DNA from: Allomyces macrogynus ATCC 38327 | Lineage: Eukaryota > Blastocladiomycota > Blastocladiomycetes > Blastocladiales > Blastocladiaceae | Direction of reading: 5' to 3' | Length of the DNA stretch: 64,000 nt | Assembly (NCBI GenBank): GCA_000151295.1 | Contig: GG745338.1 | Location: 305,334-369,333, forward strand | Part shown: piece after piece, positions 43,635 to 55,227 of the stretch | Layout: each line of letters opens with the position of its first letter | Numbering within the stretch: position 1 is the first letter of the stretch | Translations under genes and position numbers: made by a program | The notes under the pieces: model-generated | Databases searched by the model: none | What the model was told of the DNA's origin: nothing | Seen by the model: only the letters and a program-made list of their open reading frames with translations

Positions 43635-44707
43635 TTACAAGCCGAGCTTGTAGATTGTCTCGTGGTAGAGTTGGAAGTTTTGCCGCTTGAGGTACTTCAA
43701 GAGCTTGTCGCGCTTGGCTTCGAGCAGCGTGAGCCCGCGGCGGTTATGCGCATCCTTTTTGTGCGCGGCGAGATGTTGCTTGAGGTTGTTGATGCGGACC
43801 GTCAAGACGGCGGCTACAGGGAGGAGTGCGAACAGGGTCAGTAAACGTGACTGCACGGGTCGACGCCGGCAACGAAGGTGAAATCAAACGCACCTTGCAC
43901 CTCGGCACTGCCCGTGTCGCCGACCTTGCGGCGCGTCATTTCCATGGCACGCTGAATGTTCCAGTGCTGGACCATCTTCATACTGGCCGAGTCCATACCG
44001 AGAATCCGACGCATCATTTCCAGACGGTCGGCAATCTCCGTCTGCTTGCGCTCGAGCACTTTGTCGGTACTCTCATACGCGACGGCGACCGACTGGCCCA
44101 TTACGCTTGCGCGCTGGCCCTGGAACGACGTGAGCGCCGACGAAATGTGCGACGACGTCGACCGCACCATTGACAGACCCGGCGTGATCCCCATCTTGCC
44201 AGACTTGGCCAGGTGCTCGTCCCAGTGCGCCGTTAAGTATGCGCGGGGCACCATCGTGAACAAAAAGTGCACCTCGGCCGGCGTCAAGAAGTGTTGCAGC
44301 TGCTCGGGCGCGGCACCGGCCTTGGCGGCCGCTGGAACGCGCGTCGTGATCAGCGCCTTCTTGCCGTTGTTGCGCGGCGGCTCGGGGACCCGGCGCGTCT
44401 CGCGCGCAAGCAGCACCGTGTCGAGCGTGCGCGGCGCCTCGGCGGTGGTCGCCCTCGCGTTCAGCGAGGCCGAAGCTACAGTTCCCGAGAAGCAACAGGA
44501 CAAGCGTCAGGGCGGGGATCTCGGAATGCGCTGGAGCAATCCTAGAAGGCGCTGGAGCAATCTGAGTGGCCAGAGCGGGCTTCGCCGACCCGCGTGCGGT
44601 TTGTGGCCTTGGTACGCCGGTGCTGCATCTCAGAGAGCGCCCTCTGGGCTGGCGGTTCGGTGGCTGGACATACTGGACAGGGACCGGCGGAAGACTTGAT
44701 GGAACAT
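43635..44707 (-). CDS. MRPS28: mitochondrial small-subunit ribosomal protein uS15
   Basis: Bacterial-type S15 in the mitochondrial ribosome. ATG 44707 begins a presequence, MFHQVFRRSLS. A GTATGT donor spliced to the acceptor ending CTGTAG continues TSASLNARATTAEAPRTLD. The last intron (GTGCGT..CTGTAG) joins DTGSAEVQ to AAVLTVRINNLKQHLAAHKK in phase. The C-terminus RRGLTLLEAKRDKLLKYLKR is the S15 signature. Both introns agree in phase. The middle region is a fungal mitochondrial extension. The gene is divergent from eS7. Confidence 0.87.
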
Positions 44708-45667
44708 GGCGGTGGGGTGGCCGAGTTTGCAAGGCGACCGCAGACGTGCTCTACTGTTCGTGGCCTGACTCGATTCCAAAGCGCCAAGTTGCAGCTGTTG
44801 AGGATGAGCCGGCCCGGGTGCAACGTCGTGGCCGCGGGGACGGCCGTCTGATCAGAAAGGCGGTTGCTGGTGGAGGACATGGTCAGACAATGTCAGGCCC
44901 GAGCCAAATAGTCACTATTTGCGATCATTTCCATATAAATAGCATTAACACGTGATGCATTGGCCCATTTCCACTTTCCAGAGCAAGCCCTGACGAAATC
45001 CTCAAGCGATTGCCTGGCCTTGTCACTCTCTTCATTTCTGTGGACAGTGCTCACCCGTACGGTCACCAACATCGCCCGTCACGCTGCTGCAACAACCGAC
45101 CCAGCACCCGCCATCAAGACCGACCGAGGGAACCCACCGTCGCCGCGCCCAAAACGCCGCCAAACGTCGCCGACGAACGCTCCAACACCGTTACGCCGAA
45201 CGCCCGCTCGCAAACCCCCGTTTGCGGCCCCCGAACTCGCCGTGCCAGGCCTTGGTCACGCCCGTCCATCCGTCACCGCACCGACTTATGACCCCACCGA
45301 CCCGGCCGCTTTTGCCCACGAAACGGTTTTGGCGAGCGGAAGGTTCATTATGCGCTGAGTGGTGCACGGAGACTCCACAATTTTGAGCTCTGGACGACCG
45401 TCTTGACGGTTGAACGGACGACGCTGCTTTTCGGCCTGCAACTCGGCACTTTGACGCTGGTCGAGTTCACGCTCGGACGATCGGCACGGCACGGACGACG
45501 GCGTTTGACGTTTGGCGCTCGTTCGGCGAAAAACTGGGTTCCTCGGCAGTCATTTTGACGGGCTGGTCGTTGTTCAGCACACCTGTTTGATCTCCGTCAC
45601 GAACTGCTCGCTGACAGCGTTTGCTGGCTCGATTTTGCAAAATTGGCACAAAATCTAGGTCCTGAAC
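44708..45667. promoter_or_regulatory. upstream region between uS15m and eS7 genes, with TATA-like box
   Basis: Contains TATAAATA at 44934-44941. The eS7 start is preceded by a CTAG acceptor-like site (about 45657), so eS7 may have a spliced 5' leader. A 132-codon plus-strand frame (44960-45358) lacks an ATG start and is not called. Confidence 0.4.
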
Positions 45668-46270
45668 ATGTCTGCCCGCAGCAAGATCATCAAGCCCGCC
45701 GGCGTCCAGCCCGACGAGACGGAGCTCGCCGTGGCGCAGGCCATCTTCGACCTTGAGAACAACGTTGTGGAGCTCAAGGGCGATCTGCGCGCTGTCCAGA
45801 TTTCGGCGGCCAAGGAGATTGAGACGGGCAAGGGCCGCAAGGCGATTGTCATCTTCGTCCCAGTTCCGCAGCTCAAGCAGTTCCACAAGGTGCAGCAGCG
45901 TCTGGTGCGCGAGCTGGAGAAGAAGTTCTCGGACCGCCACGTCATGATTGTCGCGCAGCGCCGCATCATGCCGCGCCCGACGCGCCACACGCGCCAGAAG
46001 CAGATGCGTCCGCGGTCGCGCACGCTCACGGCCGTGCACGAGGCGATCCTTGAGGACCTCGTCTACCCGACCGAGATTGTCGGCAAGCGCACCAAGATCC
46101 GCGTCGACGGTTCCAAGTCGACCAAGGTCTTCCTCGACAAGAAAGACGCGACCTACCTCGAGTACAAGCTCGACACGTTCTCGGCTGTCTACAAGAAGCT
46201 GACGGGCAAGGACGTGCACTTCGAGTTCCCGCAGTACCAGGACGTCAACGCCAAGACCACCAAGGCCTAA
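45668..46270 (+). CDS. RPS7: cytosolic ribosomal protein eS7
   Basis: Small-subunit ribosomal protein. Single uninterrupted frame of 200 residues from [20 protein letters not shown]. Conserved stretches include [60 protein letters not shown] and a C-terminal HFEFPQYQ. Length and content match the family. Codon use is strongly biased to C/G-ending codons, as expected for a highly expressed gene. Confidence 0.95.
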   Translation: MSARSKIIKPAGVQPDETELAVAQAIFDLENNVVELKGDLRAVQISAAKEIETGKGRKAIVIFVPVPQLKQFHKVQQRLVRELEKKFSDRHVMIVAQRRIMPRPTRHTRQKQMRPRSRTLTAVHEAILEDLVYPTEIVGKRTKIRVDGSKSTKVFLDKKDATYLEYKLDTFSAVYKKLTGKDVHFEFPQYQDVNAKTTKA

Positions 46271-47154
46271 ATGAGACCATCGTGGGGCGGCGGTGTGTCT
46301 TTTTTTGGAACGGCTCTTGAGAACATTCCTTCTGAGGGGGTTTGAACCATTGGTCTTGCTGCTCTTGTCTCGATGATCGTCAGTATTGCTTCCTTGTCAG
46401 GTTAGCGCTCCTTTTCTCATGTCCCCAACCAAACGTCGACTTTGTTACACATTTGATCTCACTCGCGATCAAAGTTAAAGAGCACACCAAGCGGTCCACT
46501 TTGGCCGCGCCCTGTCGCCCTGGCATCCTGGCATGGTCCTCAACCCTGACTCGGAGTTGCTTTTGTCGCCACCATCGCAGTCTTCCATTCATATTTAGTA
46601 TCCAATGCTCAGAGGCGTCATCTTTGATCGTCGCCATGTGGCAGTTCCAGGTGTGCACACTTTGTGCAACAGCTGAACAAAACCTCGCATCAATCTTCAG
46701 TTCCCTTTGTAGATTTCCCATTCCCCAAATACAGGCTGAGCATGGCTGAGTTCAAACAAGCCCATTTGGAAGCTACTTGGTTAGCAGTGTGTTGTTTTTA
46801 AAGCATCAAGCACAGTTCCAGTGGCACTTACACAGATCAAGCATGTCACAAGTACCTGACCTTGTCTCTTTTCCATCATGTGCACTTGAGATGGGACCAA
46901 GGGCAACATGTTGAATGTGTGCAGGGGGATCACAAATACAATGTGGACAGTCTTCCATACTGTGTCAGTGCTTGGTGCCAGCACCCATAAAGGTAGCATT
47001 TTGCCAGCACTCTTGTTGCTCTCCACTGGCCACACGTCCAAGTCGCACCAGTCAATACTGCTGTGCACTCATTATTCCTGATCCTTGCCACACCCACTGT
47101 AACTAACCATGACCCCCATGATGACATGCATTTGGCAGCAAACCAACTTTGAGC

Positions 47155-47709
47155 ATGTCATTCCAGTCCAAGATTGGCGACTGCATCAAGACCAATGAGT
47201 CCATTTCATTGCCCAACAACAAATGGCACCTTGTTGTCCAAGTCAATGGTAACATGTGTCTGGTGAGTTTCCTGCATTTTCCATTTACCCACACACTAGC
47301 ATCATGACTGGAATTCATTTTGTTGCTGACCTGTCTGCTGTGTCAAATTCAAAGTATGGGTTGTGGCTCTGGATCCCATCCAACTGCTGGGAGGCGTCCA
47401 ACACATGGAACAAGGGCACAATGCCATTTATGCTTATGATCCAAGGTGACAAGAACCTGGTTCTCTACATGTGCAGTGGCATACCTACATGGGCCACAGA
47501 CACTAATGGCATGCACTCAGCATGCCTGTTGCTGCTCAACAACAGCCAGATTGTACTGTGTGATGGTATGCTCATATACCTTGAAATGTATGATTGAAGG
47601 TAAGATGGGCGTTCATCAACTGACCCAACTGCACCTGCTGTTTCCAACAGCCAACAACCAGGGCATGTTCTGGTTGGTGCAGCCCAAGCCTGCCAATGTG
47701 GGCCACTAG
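47155..47709 (+). CDS. bulb-type (comitin-like) mannose-binding lectin domain protein
   Basis: Small protein of about 127 residues built from one B-lectin domain. Exon 1 (47155-47262) starts MSFQSKIGDCIKTNESISLP and carries a degenerate first site (QVNGNMCL). Intron 47263-47354 (GTGAGT..AAAG) is in phase. Exon 2 holds the intact mannose-binding motif QGDKNLVLY (QxDxNxVxY), then WATDTNG. Intron 47566-47650 (GTATGC..ACAG) joins IVLCD to ANNQGMFWLVQPKPANVGH and a stop. It has no signal peptide. The gene lies in CpG-poor sequence yet keeps open frames and consensus splice sites, so it may still be functional. Confidence 0.7.
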
Positions 47710-48485
47710 TGCCATGGCAACTTTGAAATGATTGTTGTGCCCTTCTTCAAGGATGCAATTGCTGTTATGCAGCAAATGCAGGGTGAGATCCTCAAGTGCA
47801 CAATGGGAGATGCCATGGCCAAGGTCCTGTAGCAGGGCCTGATGATGGTGTGTGCCAGTGTGGGTGCAGGTGTGGGTGAGGGTGAGGGTGAGGGTGCCAG
47901 ATGCAAAAATGAGCTTGTGCATGACACTGGGGTCACATTGTCATTGAGGGTAGCAGGTGGTGCATCACCACCCCAGTGCACTGAGGCATGTGAGGCCATG
48001 CATGATGCATCATGTCCATCAGTGAGTGGTGGTCCATCTTGTCCATCAGCGACAAGTGCCATGGAGTCCATCCCATTGAGTGGTGGTGCTGGTGTGCTGT
48101 CAATAGCAGGTGGAACAGCACTCTCTGACATCTCTTGTGCCAGAGCTGACACCTCAAGTACAGGCCTGTCCAAAACAGTGACTGATGGGGACTTAGATGG
48201 CAAGACAGTCTCCATGACCTTGTCAACATGGAAGAAGGCAATGCTCTCCTCAAGCTGGCCATCAAGGTAGGCCATGAGCTTGGCTCAGGTGGGTGCATCA
48301 TGCACACACAAATCAAATACAAGCTCGCTGTTGGCATCTGGCAAGAACAGGCCCAGCAGTACTTTTTCCTTGATCCAGAGCATGCACACATTGGAAATGG
48401 ACTTGCACACTGGGGTGGTGGCATCAGGCGCCACAATAGCATCTTCAGCAGCAGGGTTGGCCATGGTGTGGGCTGGGGACGACAA
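47706..48485 (-). pseudogene. unidentified ORF with a TGA break
   Basis: On the minus strand, 48485 to 47706 is one frame of about 260 codons with a single internal TGA (48282-48284 region) between CVHDAPT and AKLMAYLDGQLEESIAFFHV. If that codon was CGA, a C-to-T change at a CpG would explain the stop, in keeping with the depletion of CpG around it. The N-terminal part reads MANPAAEDAIVAPDATTPVC. The C-terminal part has a Pro/Ser/Ala-rich run. I do not recognise it. It overlaps the lectin stop by a few bases at its 3' end. Confidence 0.4.
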
Positions 48486-48489
48486 AGGA

Positions 48490-50700
48490 AATGCAAGATG
48501 GCAAACAGTTGGCTTGAATGGGCCAATGAGAAGCAGGGCAGCAACACAGCTTGGTGCAGCTAGGAATCAAGGCATTGACAGCACAAATGTGGCCAGTCAA
48601 GAGGGGGTTTGTGTAGGGATACAGTTCACAAGGAGCAGAGCTTAGTGGAGAGAAGGCAGTGACAATCACAATGACAACAGTGTTGCAATGGTCACAAGAG
48701 GTGCACTGGCAGTGGGAGACACCTCTTGCAAGATGCATTGGAACTGTCCTGCTTCATCAAGTTTGCTCTCCACATCAGTGGTGCCACCTTGGCCAGCATG
48801 CCATTGAAAGAGCTGCCCACATCTGCAATGCACACAATTTTGCTTCAAGTGATGAAAGGGAGGGAAGATGCAGTTTCTGGCCATCAGAGTCATGCTGTGC
48901 AGAAAATGACTGCCACCATTGCAGATGTTAACACATGGAAAAAAAGTTGTTGTGACTGCTTATGATGCACATGCATCCTCCTGCTCATCTCCACAACCAG
49001 TTTCGAATGCCAAGTCACATGCACTTTTCATGGATGACCTGCAGGTTGTGGGCTGCAAGTCTGTGATTAACAAGCATGTGTGCCCATTGCATTTGGAAGT
49101 CAATCAGCCTGCACAATGCAACCACAGCACTTGTGCGACCTTGTCCATGCTGTTGAGCAATGGTGTTCAGGTTTTTGTACAGATCACAGGTTCTCATGCT
49201 TGGGCTCACACTTGTACTCTAGCAGGTGGAGTCCCCTAGGCCTCCACTCCTGTCCACCACACACCCATGACTTGGTGATGGCCACCAACATCCACTGTGA
49301 AGATGAGAGCGCTCATGAATGGTTGCACATTTTGAGCTGCAACACCTTCCAACCATGATATCCTGTGCCTATGGATGCAGGTGGTTGTGCACAACCTGTT
49401 CTGGACACTTTGGTACCCCACTTTGTCACTGGATCATGCATTCAGGTTTGCAGTCATGAACTGTGTGGTGCAAGCTCAAGTGGGTTGTGCACAAATGGAC
49501 GCTTGCTCAGCTGAATGGGGCGAGGGAAAGAGGCAACCATCACCATTGAAAATCAAGATATTTTTCCCGAACATAAATACTCAGTGCAAGGGCAGCAACA
49601 GCAGTGCCTTCATTTGCATACAACATAAGCATTTGGTTCTGCTTGCCACTGGCACTCTCATTGATGAATTTGCCCATCAGGAAAAGGAGGGTGCAACTGT
49701 TTGCTTCAGTCAGACAAAGCTGTCCAAACATCAACAGCTGCAAATGGCCACACAACAGCAGATGCAGGCGCCAATGCAAATGACCAGCAAGTACAACAGG
49801 CAGGCAACAACAGACACGCCCTGATGTGATCACCAGGCTCCAGCACTTTCTCAGCTTCCGCATTGACTGTGGGTTGGAGGTGTTGGAGTGAATGGCAAAC
49901 ACGACAGAATCCAAGGCACCTGCCCCATTTGGAGAGAGAGAGCGGGTTGCTGCTGACGACATCTGTGTGGCAGGCTGCATGTTGGTGGGCTTGTTGGACT
50001 TGACGGAGTGCGCGCCGACTGCAAAAGAGTCAGCATTGCTCGACATGCTTCACGCCATTCCGCAACATAGTCGAGCCGAATTGAGGGATCGTGAGTGCGG
50101 TGAAAGGCGGTGAGGGACGGTGAAGGGATCACACTGGTGAGATGGAGAAGGTTCGTTCACAGCGTTGCTGGTCCACCGTTTCGGTCAAAGGGATCAGCAA
50201 AACGCAAGGGAGGCCGCCACTCGCAAGGGATGTCGCCAATCGCAAGGGAAGCTTGTCCCATTTTGGAAACCGCGCAACCATGGCTCCTTCACCGTTCTTC
50301 AGCCGCCTTGTGGTTCTTTCTTCAGTGCTTTCAGCCCGCACCGCGCGGTACCGCTCACGGGTTTGTCGCTCTTTCAACGGCCCTGCGTTGTGGGCCACAA
50401 CCATGTGGTCCGGCTGAAGCTACACCGCAACCAGCAAAACAGTGTTCACAAGCCTGAACTCAGCCCTGCCGCAAAAAGCTAGATCAATTTCTGATCCCGC
50501 GCATGCAAGCGCACGCAAGCATGCAGCCAAGTGACACGCGAAATGACGATACTGCCGAAGGACTGGCATCTGTCACGCACCCACTCTGTCGGTTGGCGTT
50601 CGCCCCGTTTCGGCAGCCCCTGATCGCGCGCGCCGCGCGCCGTTTCCAGTCAAGGTTGCTGCCAGCACGGCGCGTGCACCGCGAACCTCTTCTCGCCCAC
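48490..50700. other. no supported gene; transition back to CpG-normal sequence
   Basis: Up to about 49500 the sequence is CpG-poor with broken frames on both strands. From about 49900 CpG returns. The last few hundred bases form the upstream region of the Gln-repeat gene. Confidence 0.4.
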
Positions 50701-50729
50701 GACCGACGTTGGCGAGCCCGCGCGATTCC

Positions 50730-50737
50730 TATATAAG
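50730..50737 (+). promoter_or_regulatory. TATA box of the Gln-repeat gene
   Basis: TATATAAG lies 88 bp before the start codon in a GC-rich context, giving a short leader. The leader contains a 13-nt C run and ends CCAACATG. Confidence 0.65.
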
Positions 50738-50824
50738 CGGCCCTCGCCCACCGCTCTCAATCAACATCCGGCTCTCGAGTCTCATCACTCCCCCCCCCCC
50801 CACCGCCACCACCAATTTTCCAAC

Positions 50825-52542
50825 ATGGTATGCGTGCTCGACATCGACCGCGCGCCCTCAACAACATTCGAACCAAAACTGATTTCGATTCATTTTTCCC
50901 AATCTAGTCGGCCCCCGTCCTCCCCGTCACCGAGAACGCCCCCGAGATCGCGCCCCCCGCGGTCGAGAACACGCCCAACACCACTGAGGGTGGTGAGGCT
51001 GAGGGCAACCCCGACATGCACATCCTGAACATGACCGCGGTGCGTGCTCCATTTGCTGTTCGCTAGCGCGTTTTCGGCGACTCGAGCCGATTGGTGCATC
51101 CAAAACTAATGCACGATCACTTTTTGATCACTCCTCACTAGCCCAACGAGGCCGGCAACCACACCGAAGGCGGCAACCACACCGAGGCCGGTCACAATAC
51201 CGAGGCTGGTCACGCGCACGCCGTGCCCGCGACCACCGAGGTCTCGGCCCAGCAGCTCCAGGGCCAGCTCCAGCACGTTGAGGCCACCGGCGCGGGTGTT
51301 TCGGCGACGCAGGCGCAGCTGCAGGCGCAGAACGTCAGCGCCTCGACCACGGGCCACGGTGCCACCTCGGTCTCGGCCACGCAGGCGCAGCTCCAGGGCC
51401 AGGAGGCCACCGCCACGGCGGGTCACGGCGCGTCGGCGTCGGCTACGCAAGGCCAGCTGCAGTACCAGGAGGTCAACGCCTCGGCTGCCGGCCACCACGG
51501 CAACGCGTCGGTCTCGGCGACGCAGGCGCAGGGCCAGTACCAGTCGATCGATGCCTCGGGCAACGTTTCGGCGCAGCAGGGCCAGTTCCAGTACCAGACG
51601 ATCGACGCCTCGGGCAACGTCTCGGTCTCGCAGGCGCAGGGCCAGTACCAGTCGCTCGACGCCTCGTCGGCCGCTGGCTGCCATGGCGGCGCCAACGTCT
51701 CGGTCCAGCAGGGCCAGGCCCAGCAGCAGACTGTTGAGGTCTCGTCGTCGGCCGCTGGCTGCCACGATGGCGCCAACGTGACGGTCGCGCAGGGCCAGGC
51801 TCAGTTCCAGCACGATGAGGCTTCGGCTGCCGGTTCGTCGTCGGTGAACGTTGCCCAGGCGCAGGGCCAGTACCAGTCGGCCGATATCTCGACCGCCGCC
51901 GCCGGCCACGGCTCGTCGTCGGTCTCGGTCGCTCAGGGCCAGGCCCAGCAGCAGACGGTCGAGGTCTCGTCGCACGCGCACGGCCACTGCCACGACGACG
52001 GCTCGTACGTTGTCGCTCACCAGGGCGCCGCGCAGCACGCTGACGGCTCGTGGTTTGCGGGTCACGGTTTCGACATTTCGGCGCTCCAGGCGCAGTTCCA
52101 GGGCCAGCACATTGACATCTCGTCGGCGTTCGGCCACGGTTTCGACGCGCTCGCGCAGCAGTTCCAGGCGCAGACGCAGTCGGTTGGCGCGTCGGCTCAC
52201 GGCCACGCTGATGTGTTCGCGCAGCAGGCGCAACTCCAGGGCCAGACCGTCTCGGCTTCGGGCAACGGCCACGCCGATGTCTTCGCTCAGCAGGCGCAGT
52301 TCCAGTCGCAGGATGTCTCGGCCGCAGGCAACGGCCACGCCGACGTGTTCGCGCAGCAGGCGCAGTTCCAGTCGCAGTCGGTTGACGCATCGGGCGCCAA
52401 CGTTTCGGCGACGCAGGCGCAGGGCCAGTTCCAGACGATCGACGCGTCGGGCGCCAATGTCTCGGCGACGCAGGCGCAGGGCCAGTACCAGTCGGTCGAT
52501 GTGCACTCGGCCACGGTTGCCCACCCGATCTCGTTCTGCTAA
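50825..52542 (+). CDS. unrecognised Gln-ladder repeat protein
   Basis: About 511 residues. Exon 1 is only the ATG (50825-50827), followed at once by a GTATGC donor. Exon 2 (50908-51039) reads SAPVLPVTENAPEIAPPAVE and continues acidic. Intron 51040-51141 leads to exon 3, which starts PNEAGNHTEGGNHTEAGHNT and then carries about 19 repeats of the type VSATQAQGQYQSIDASGN. In each, Gln recurs at alternate positions, and repeats are separated by Gly/His/Ser linkers (AAGHGSSS, GCHGGAN, HAHGHCHDDG). No signal peptide or membrane segment is visible. The protein ends HPISFC. Codons are almost all C/G-ending and Gln is CAG throughout. The promoter has a TATA box, so high expression is likely. I know no family with this pattern. 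A beta-strand stacking or amyloid-like scaffold is inference. Confidence 0.8.
51220..52530 (+). repeat. coding tandem repeat array (about 54-75 bp units)
   Basis: Imperfect in-frame units centred on CAGGCGCAGGGCCAGTACCAG. The last units (about 52200-52500) are the most similar to each other, with blocks such as DVFAQQAQFQSQ recurring almost unchanged, which suggests recent unequal exchange there. Confidence 0.85.
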
Positions 52543-53069
52543 GGAGTTCGTGTGTGTCGGTTGGTGGTGATCGGGTTGGTCGGTCACCGTGTTCTCCAAT
52601 TTTGTCCCCCATTGTCTTGTTTGCGAAATCGTTTCTTAGTGGTATGAATAATACGTCTTCATTGCCAACCTTCTCTTGTCGTTGCGGTTGCGTCTTGGTG
52701 TGTTGCGGTTTTGCCCCCAGAAATGGAGGAAAGTCCGGTGATCGGTGGGCGTGCGCGCGTGGCCGGCGTTCAAGTACATCCAGATGGAGCCGAAGCGATC
52801 GATGGTTGACGACCGCTTTCAATTCCTGGATCGGTGCGCCACCGCCATGCTGTGGGTTCGGCGCGACCGAGCGCGACCTTCGTCGACGTGCTGCTCCTCC
52901 TTGGTAGGCGACTGGCCTGCCTGCGCCTGCCTGCCCTGCCGGTGCGGCTCGATTAACCCCCCAAAATGCGCAAGAATCGATATCTACATTTGAATGGCAC
53001 CCGACCACAAACCACATCCCTCGTCTCGACCAGACCCGCTGACCACGCCGCCGCACGTGCCACGCCGGC

Positions 53070-54742
53070 TCAGTGCACGAACCGGGGCAAAATGCGTTTC
53101 ACGAGCGGCGACAAGTGTTCTGCCTGGCCCGTCACGTAGAACGAGCTCAGACACCCGGTCGCTGCGCAGACGAGCGCGACATCGACAAACGGCACGGCCG
53201 GGAACCACCGCTTGTGCCTGGTCATGATCTGGTAGAGCGAGTGGATGGCCTTGGGCGCGACGTACATGCCGAGCTCCGACCGCCGCTTCTTGTCCTCGAT
53301 CAGGATCGAAAACGCCGTGACGAGACCAAACCACCCGTACCACAGCCGGTGGTCCTGCTTGATCACGCCGAGCTTAAAGAGCAGCCGGTGGATGCAGGTC
53401 TGGACTTGGTAGCCGGAAATGAAAACAGCGAGGAAGACGCTCGACCGAATTGTGTTGAACATGGCGCGCGAGGCAAAAGAGGTCGGGCTACAAGGCAGAG
53501 GGTTGAACGCGGTGAGTCGTCATGTCTAGTTGAATGGAGAAAGAGAGAGGGGTAGAGGAACGTACTTTGACAGCACCGACCGCCCACGGAAAATCAACGT
53601 CGGCATAACGTGCAGCGTCAAGTAGACGGGGAAGATGCTGGTAAACACGTTCTTGGCGAGCGACCCGCAGTACCACGAGCAGCTGTTCGAGTGCGGGTGC
53701 AAGAAGCAACACGGCAGCATGTCCAAGTGCGCGGGCGACGCGGCAATCGCGGCCAAGTTTTCGGGCGTCGTCGACTTGCGTTTCGCGGCCCACGCAAGCA
53801 ATCCCGGCAAGTCGATCCCGCCCGTCTCCTCGGCGCGGCACACGACGCGGTTCGCGCCGAGCACGTTGGGTGGAATCTGCGCCATCTTGATCATGAACGC
53901 GTAGAACTCCTTGGGCAGCGTGTCCGGGTAGAAAATGTAGGAAAACAGAATTTGCGCGCAGCTCGCAATAAAGAGCAGCGAGTCGCCAAACGGAAAGTGG
54001 AACAGGTTGTGGTACTTGAGCGAATTGTACCCGGCTTGCAGCGCGCGCATCGACAGCTGCTGCGCAAACATGAGCCGGTTGCCCTTGGTCTCGACGAGCA
54101 CGGCCAGCCCGGCGACGGCACCTGCAATCAGGCCCTGTACGCGCCGCGGTTGCTTGCTCAGTTCCGGGATCGCGTGGATACCGCGGACCGTCGAGTGGAA
54201 TAGGAACGTGAACAGGCCAAAGAGGAGGCCGAACCGGCCAGCGTCGCGGTTGAGCACCGTGACTTCGAGAATCGACCGGAGAAACGACCTGTTCAACGAC
54301 GTGACCGCTGGTGAGGATCGCGAATCAAACCAGCACGACTGGGCGCAAGCTGCAAATCGTACTGCTTGCCCTTGTTCCGTGCCAATGCAAACAGCTTGAG
54401 CAGCAGCGCGATCCCAGACTTGACGCCAAACGCAAGCAAAAAGGCGCGCAGCGTTCGACGAATAATCGTCTCGGGACGCAAACGGCGCAGCGCATTCTTG
54501 CCGAGGCTGCGGTCGTGCGCGAGACTGCGGTCCTTGGGCGACTCGGGCGGACTCGGACGCGGCGTGGGCGTGTCGTGATCCTCGACGACGGCGGTCGCGG
54601 CCGCGTGCGTGTCGACGAGTGCTGGCGCGACAGGTGCATTGCTCCCGGGCAACGTGGGCCGGCTCGCGTTCACGGATCCCTCGCCGGACGGCGGCGGCGT
54701 CACCATGGTCGGCACGTCGTCGGCGCTCATTGTCGTGGTCAT
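53070..54742 (-). CDS. TMEM135-like membrane protein
   Basis: Homologues affect mitochondrial and peroxisomal dynamics. ATG 54742 (MTTTMSADDVPTMVTPPPSG) begins a Ser/Pro-rich N-terminus. The core then reads IIRRTLRAFLLAFGVKSGIA. After an intron, RSILEVTVLNRDAGRFGLLF and VQGLIAGAVAGLAVLVETKG follow. A Cys/His signature (MLPCCFLHPHSNSCSWYC) is characteristic of the family. The last exon (53462 to 53070) has WYGWFGLVTAFSILIEDKKR and LGMYVAPKAIHSLYQIM, matching the second half of TMEM135. Exon junctions near 54340 and 53520 were not fully resolved. The gene is head to head with RIT1. Confidence 0.75.
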
Positions 54743-55227
54743 AGGTCGTCACGGAAAATTGCAGCAGTCGTGGACGGAGCGGTCGCGTCGTCGCGGTTGC
54801 AGCTGTCGGGTCTTGCGGTTGACGACGAGGAGGAAGTGGGCGGCGAGTGCGGACCCTTCCGAGCCGCACGCGCTCGTCAGCCCTTCGGCTCGATCCGCCA
54901 CGGCGTCGTTGCCGACAGCCGAGCCGACGACGGGATTTCAGCAACGGCGGGCGCGTGCAGGAGCGGATCTGCCAGTTGGGGCCTTGCGGACGTTCCCCAG
55001 CTCGTGGTTGCGCCGGGAGACAAAACAGCCGTTTAAGTGGCGAACCCGCGTCGATTCACACGTGCACAAAATGCCTCCCTTGCCCCCCCGCCTCTGCGAG
55101 ACCGCGGCTGTCTCCCCGCGATCAGCGCGCGCCCGACTCAACGACCGCGACTGACGACGACGTGCAGAGCAACGCTGCAATCCATCGTCGACTGGCCGCA
55201 TCGAGTGACCAACCTGCAACCTGCTCC

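Larger units (their letters stand above)
46740..49500. other. second CpG-depleted block
   Basis: By direct count 47101-47700 holds 3 CpG in 600 bases, against dozens in similar lengths of flanking genes, and TG/CA is in excess. It contains an apparently intact lectin gene and a minus-strand pseudogene. From about 48490 to 49500 I see only broken frames. GGTGAG repeats occur near 47870-47900. No transposon ends were identified. Confidence 0.6.

Noticed and set aside
44960..45358. 132-codon plus-strand frame upstream of eS7
   Set aside because: No ATG at its start and Pro/Thr/Arg-rich composition. More likely leader or promoter sequence.
51220..52530. CRISPR-like array
   Set aside because: Units are contiguous, in frame, of varying length and in a eukaryotic gene. 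There are no unique spacers between identical repeats.
51106..52599. 497-codon minus-strand frame opposite the Gln-repeat gene
   Set aside because: It is the antisense of a GC-rich tandem repeat and is made of Arg/Leu-rich repeats. The plus strand has TATA box, splice sites in phase and a start codon.
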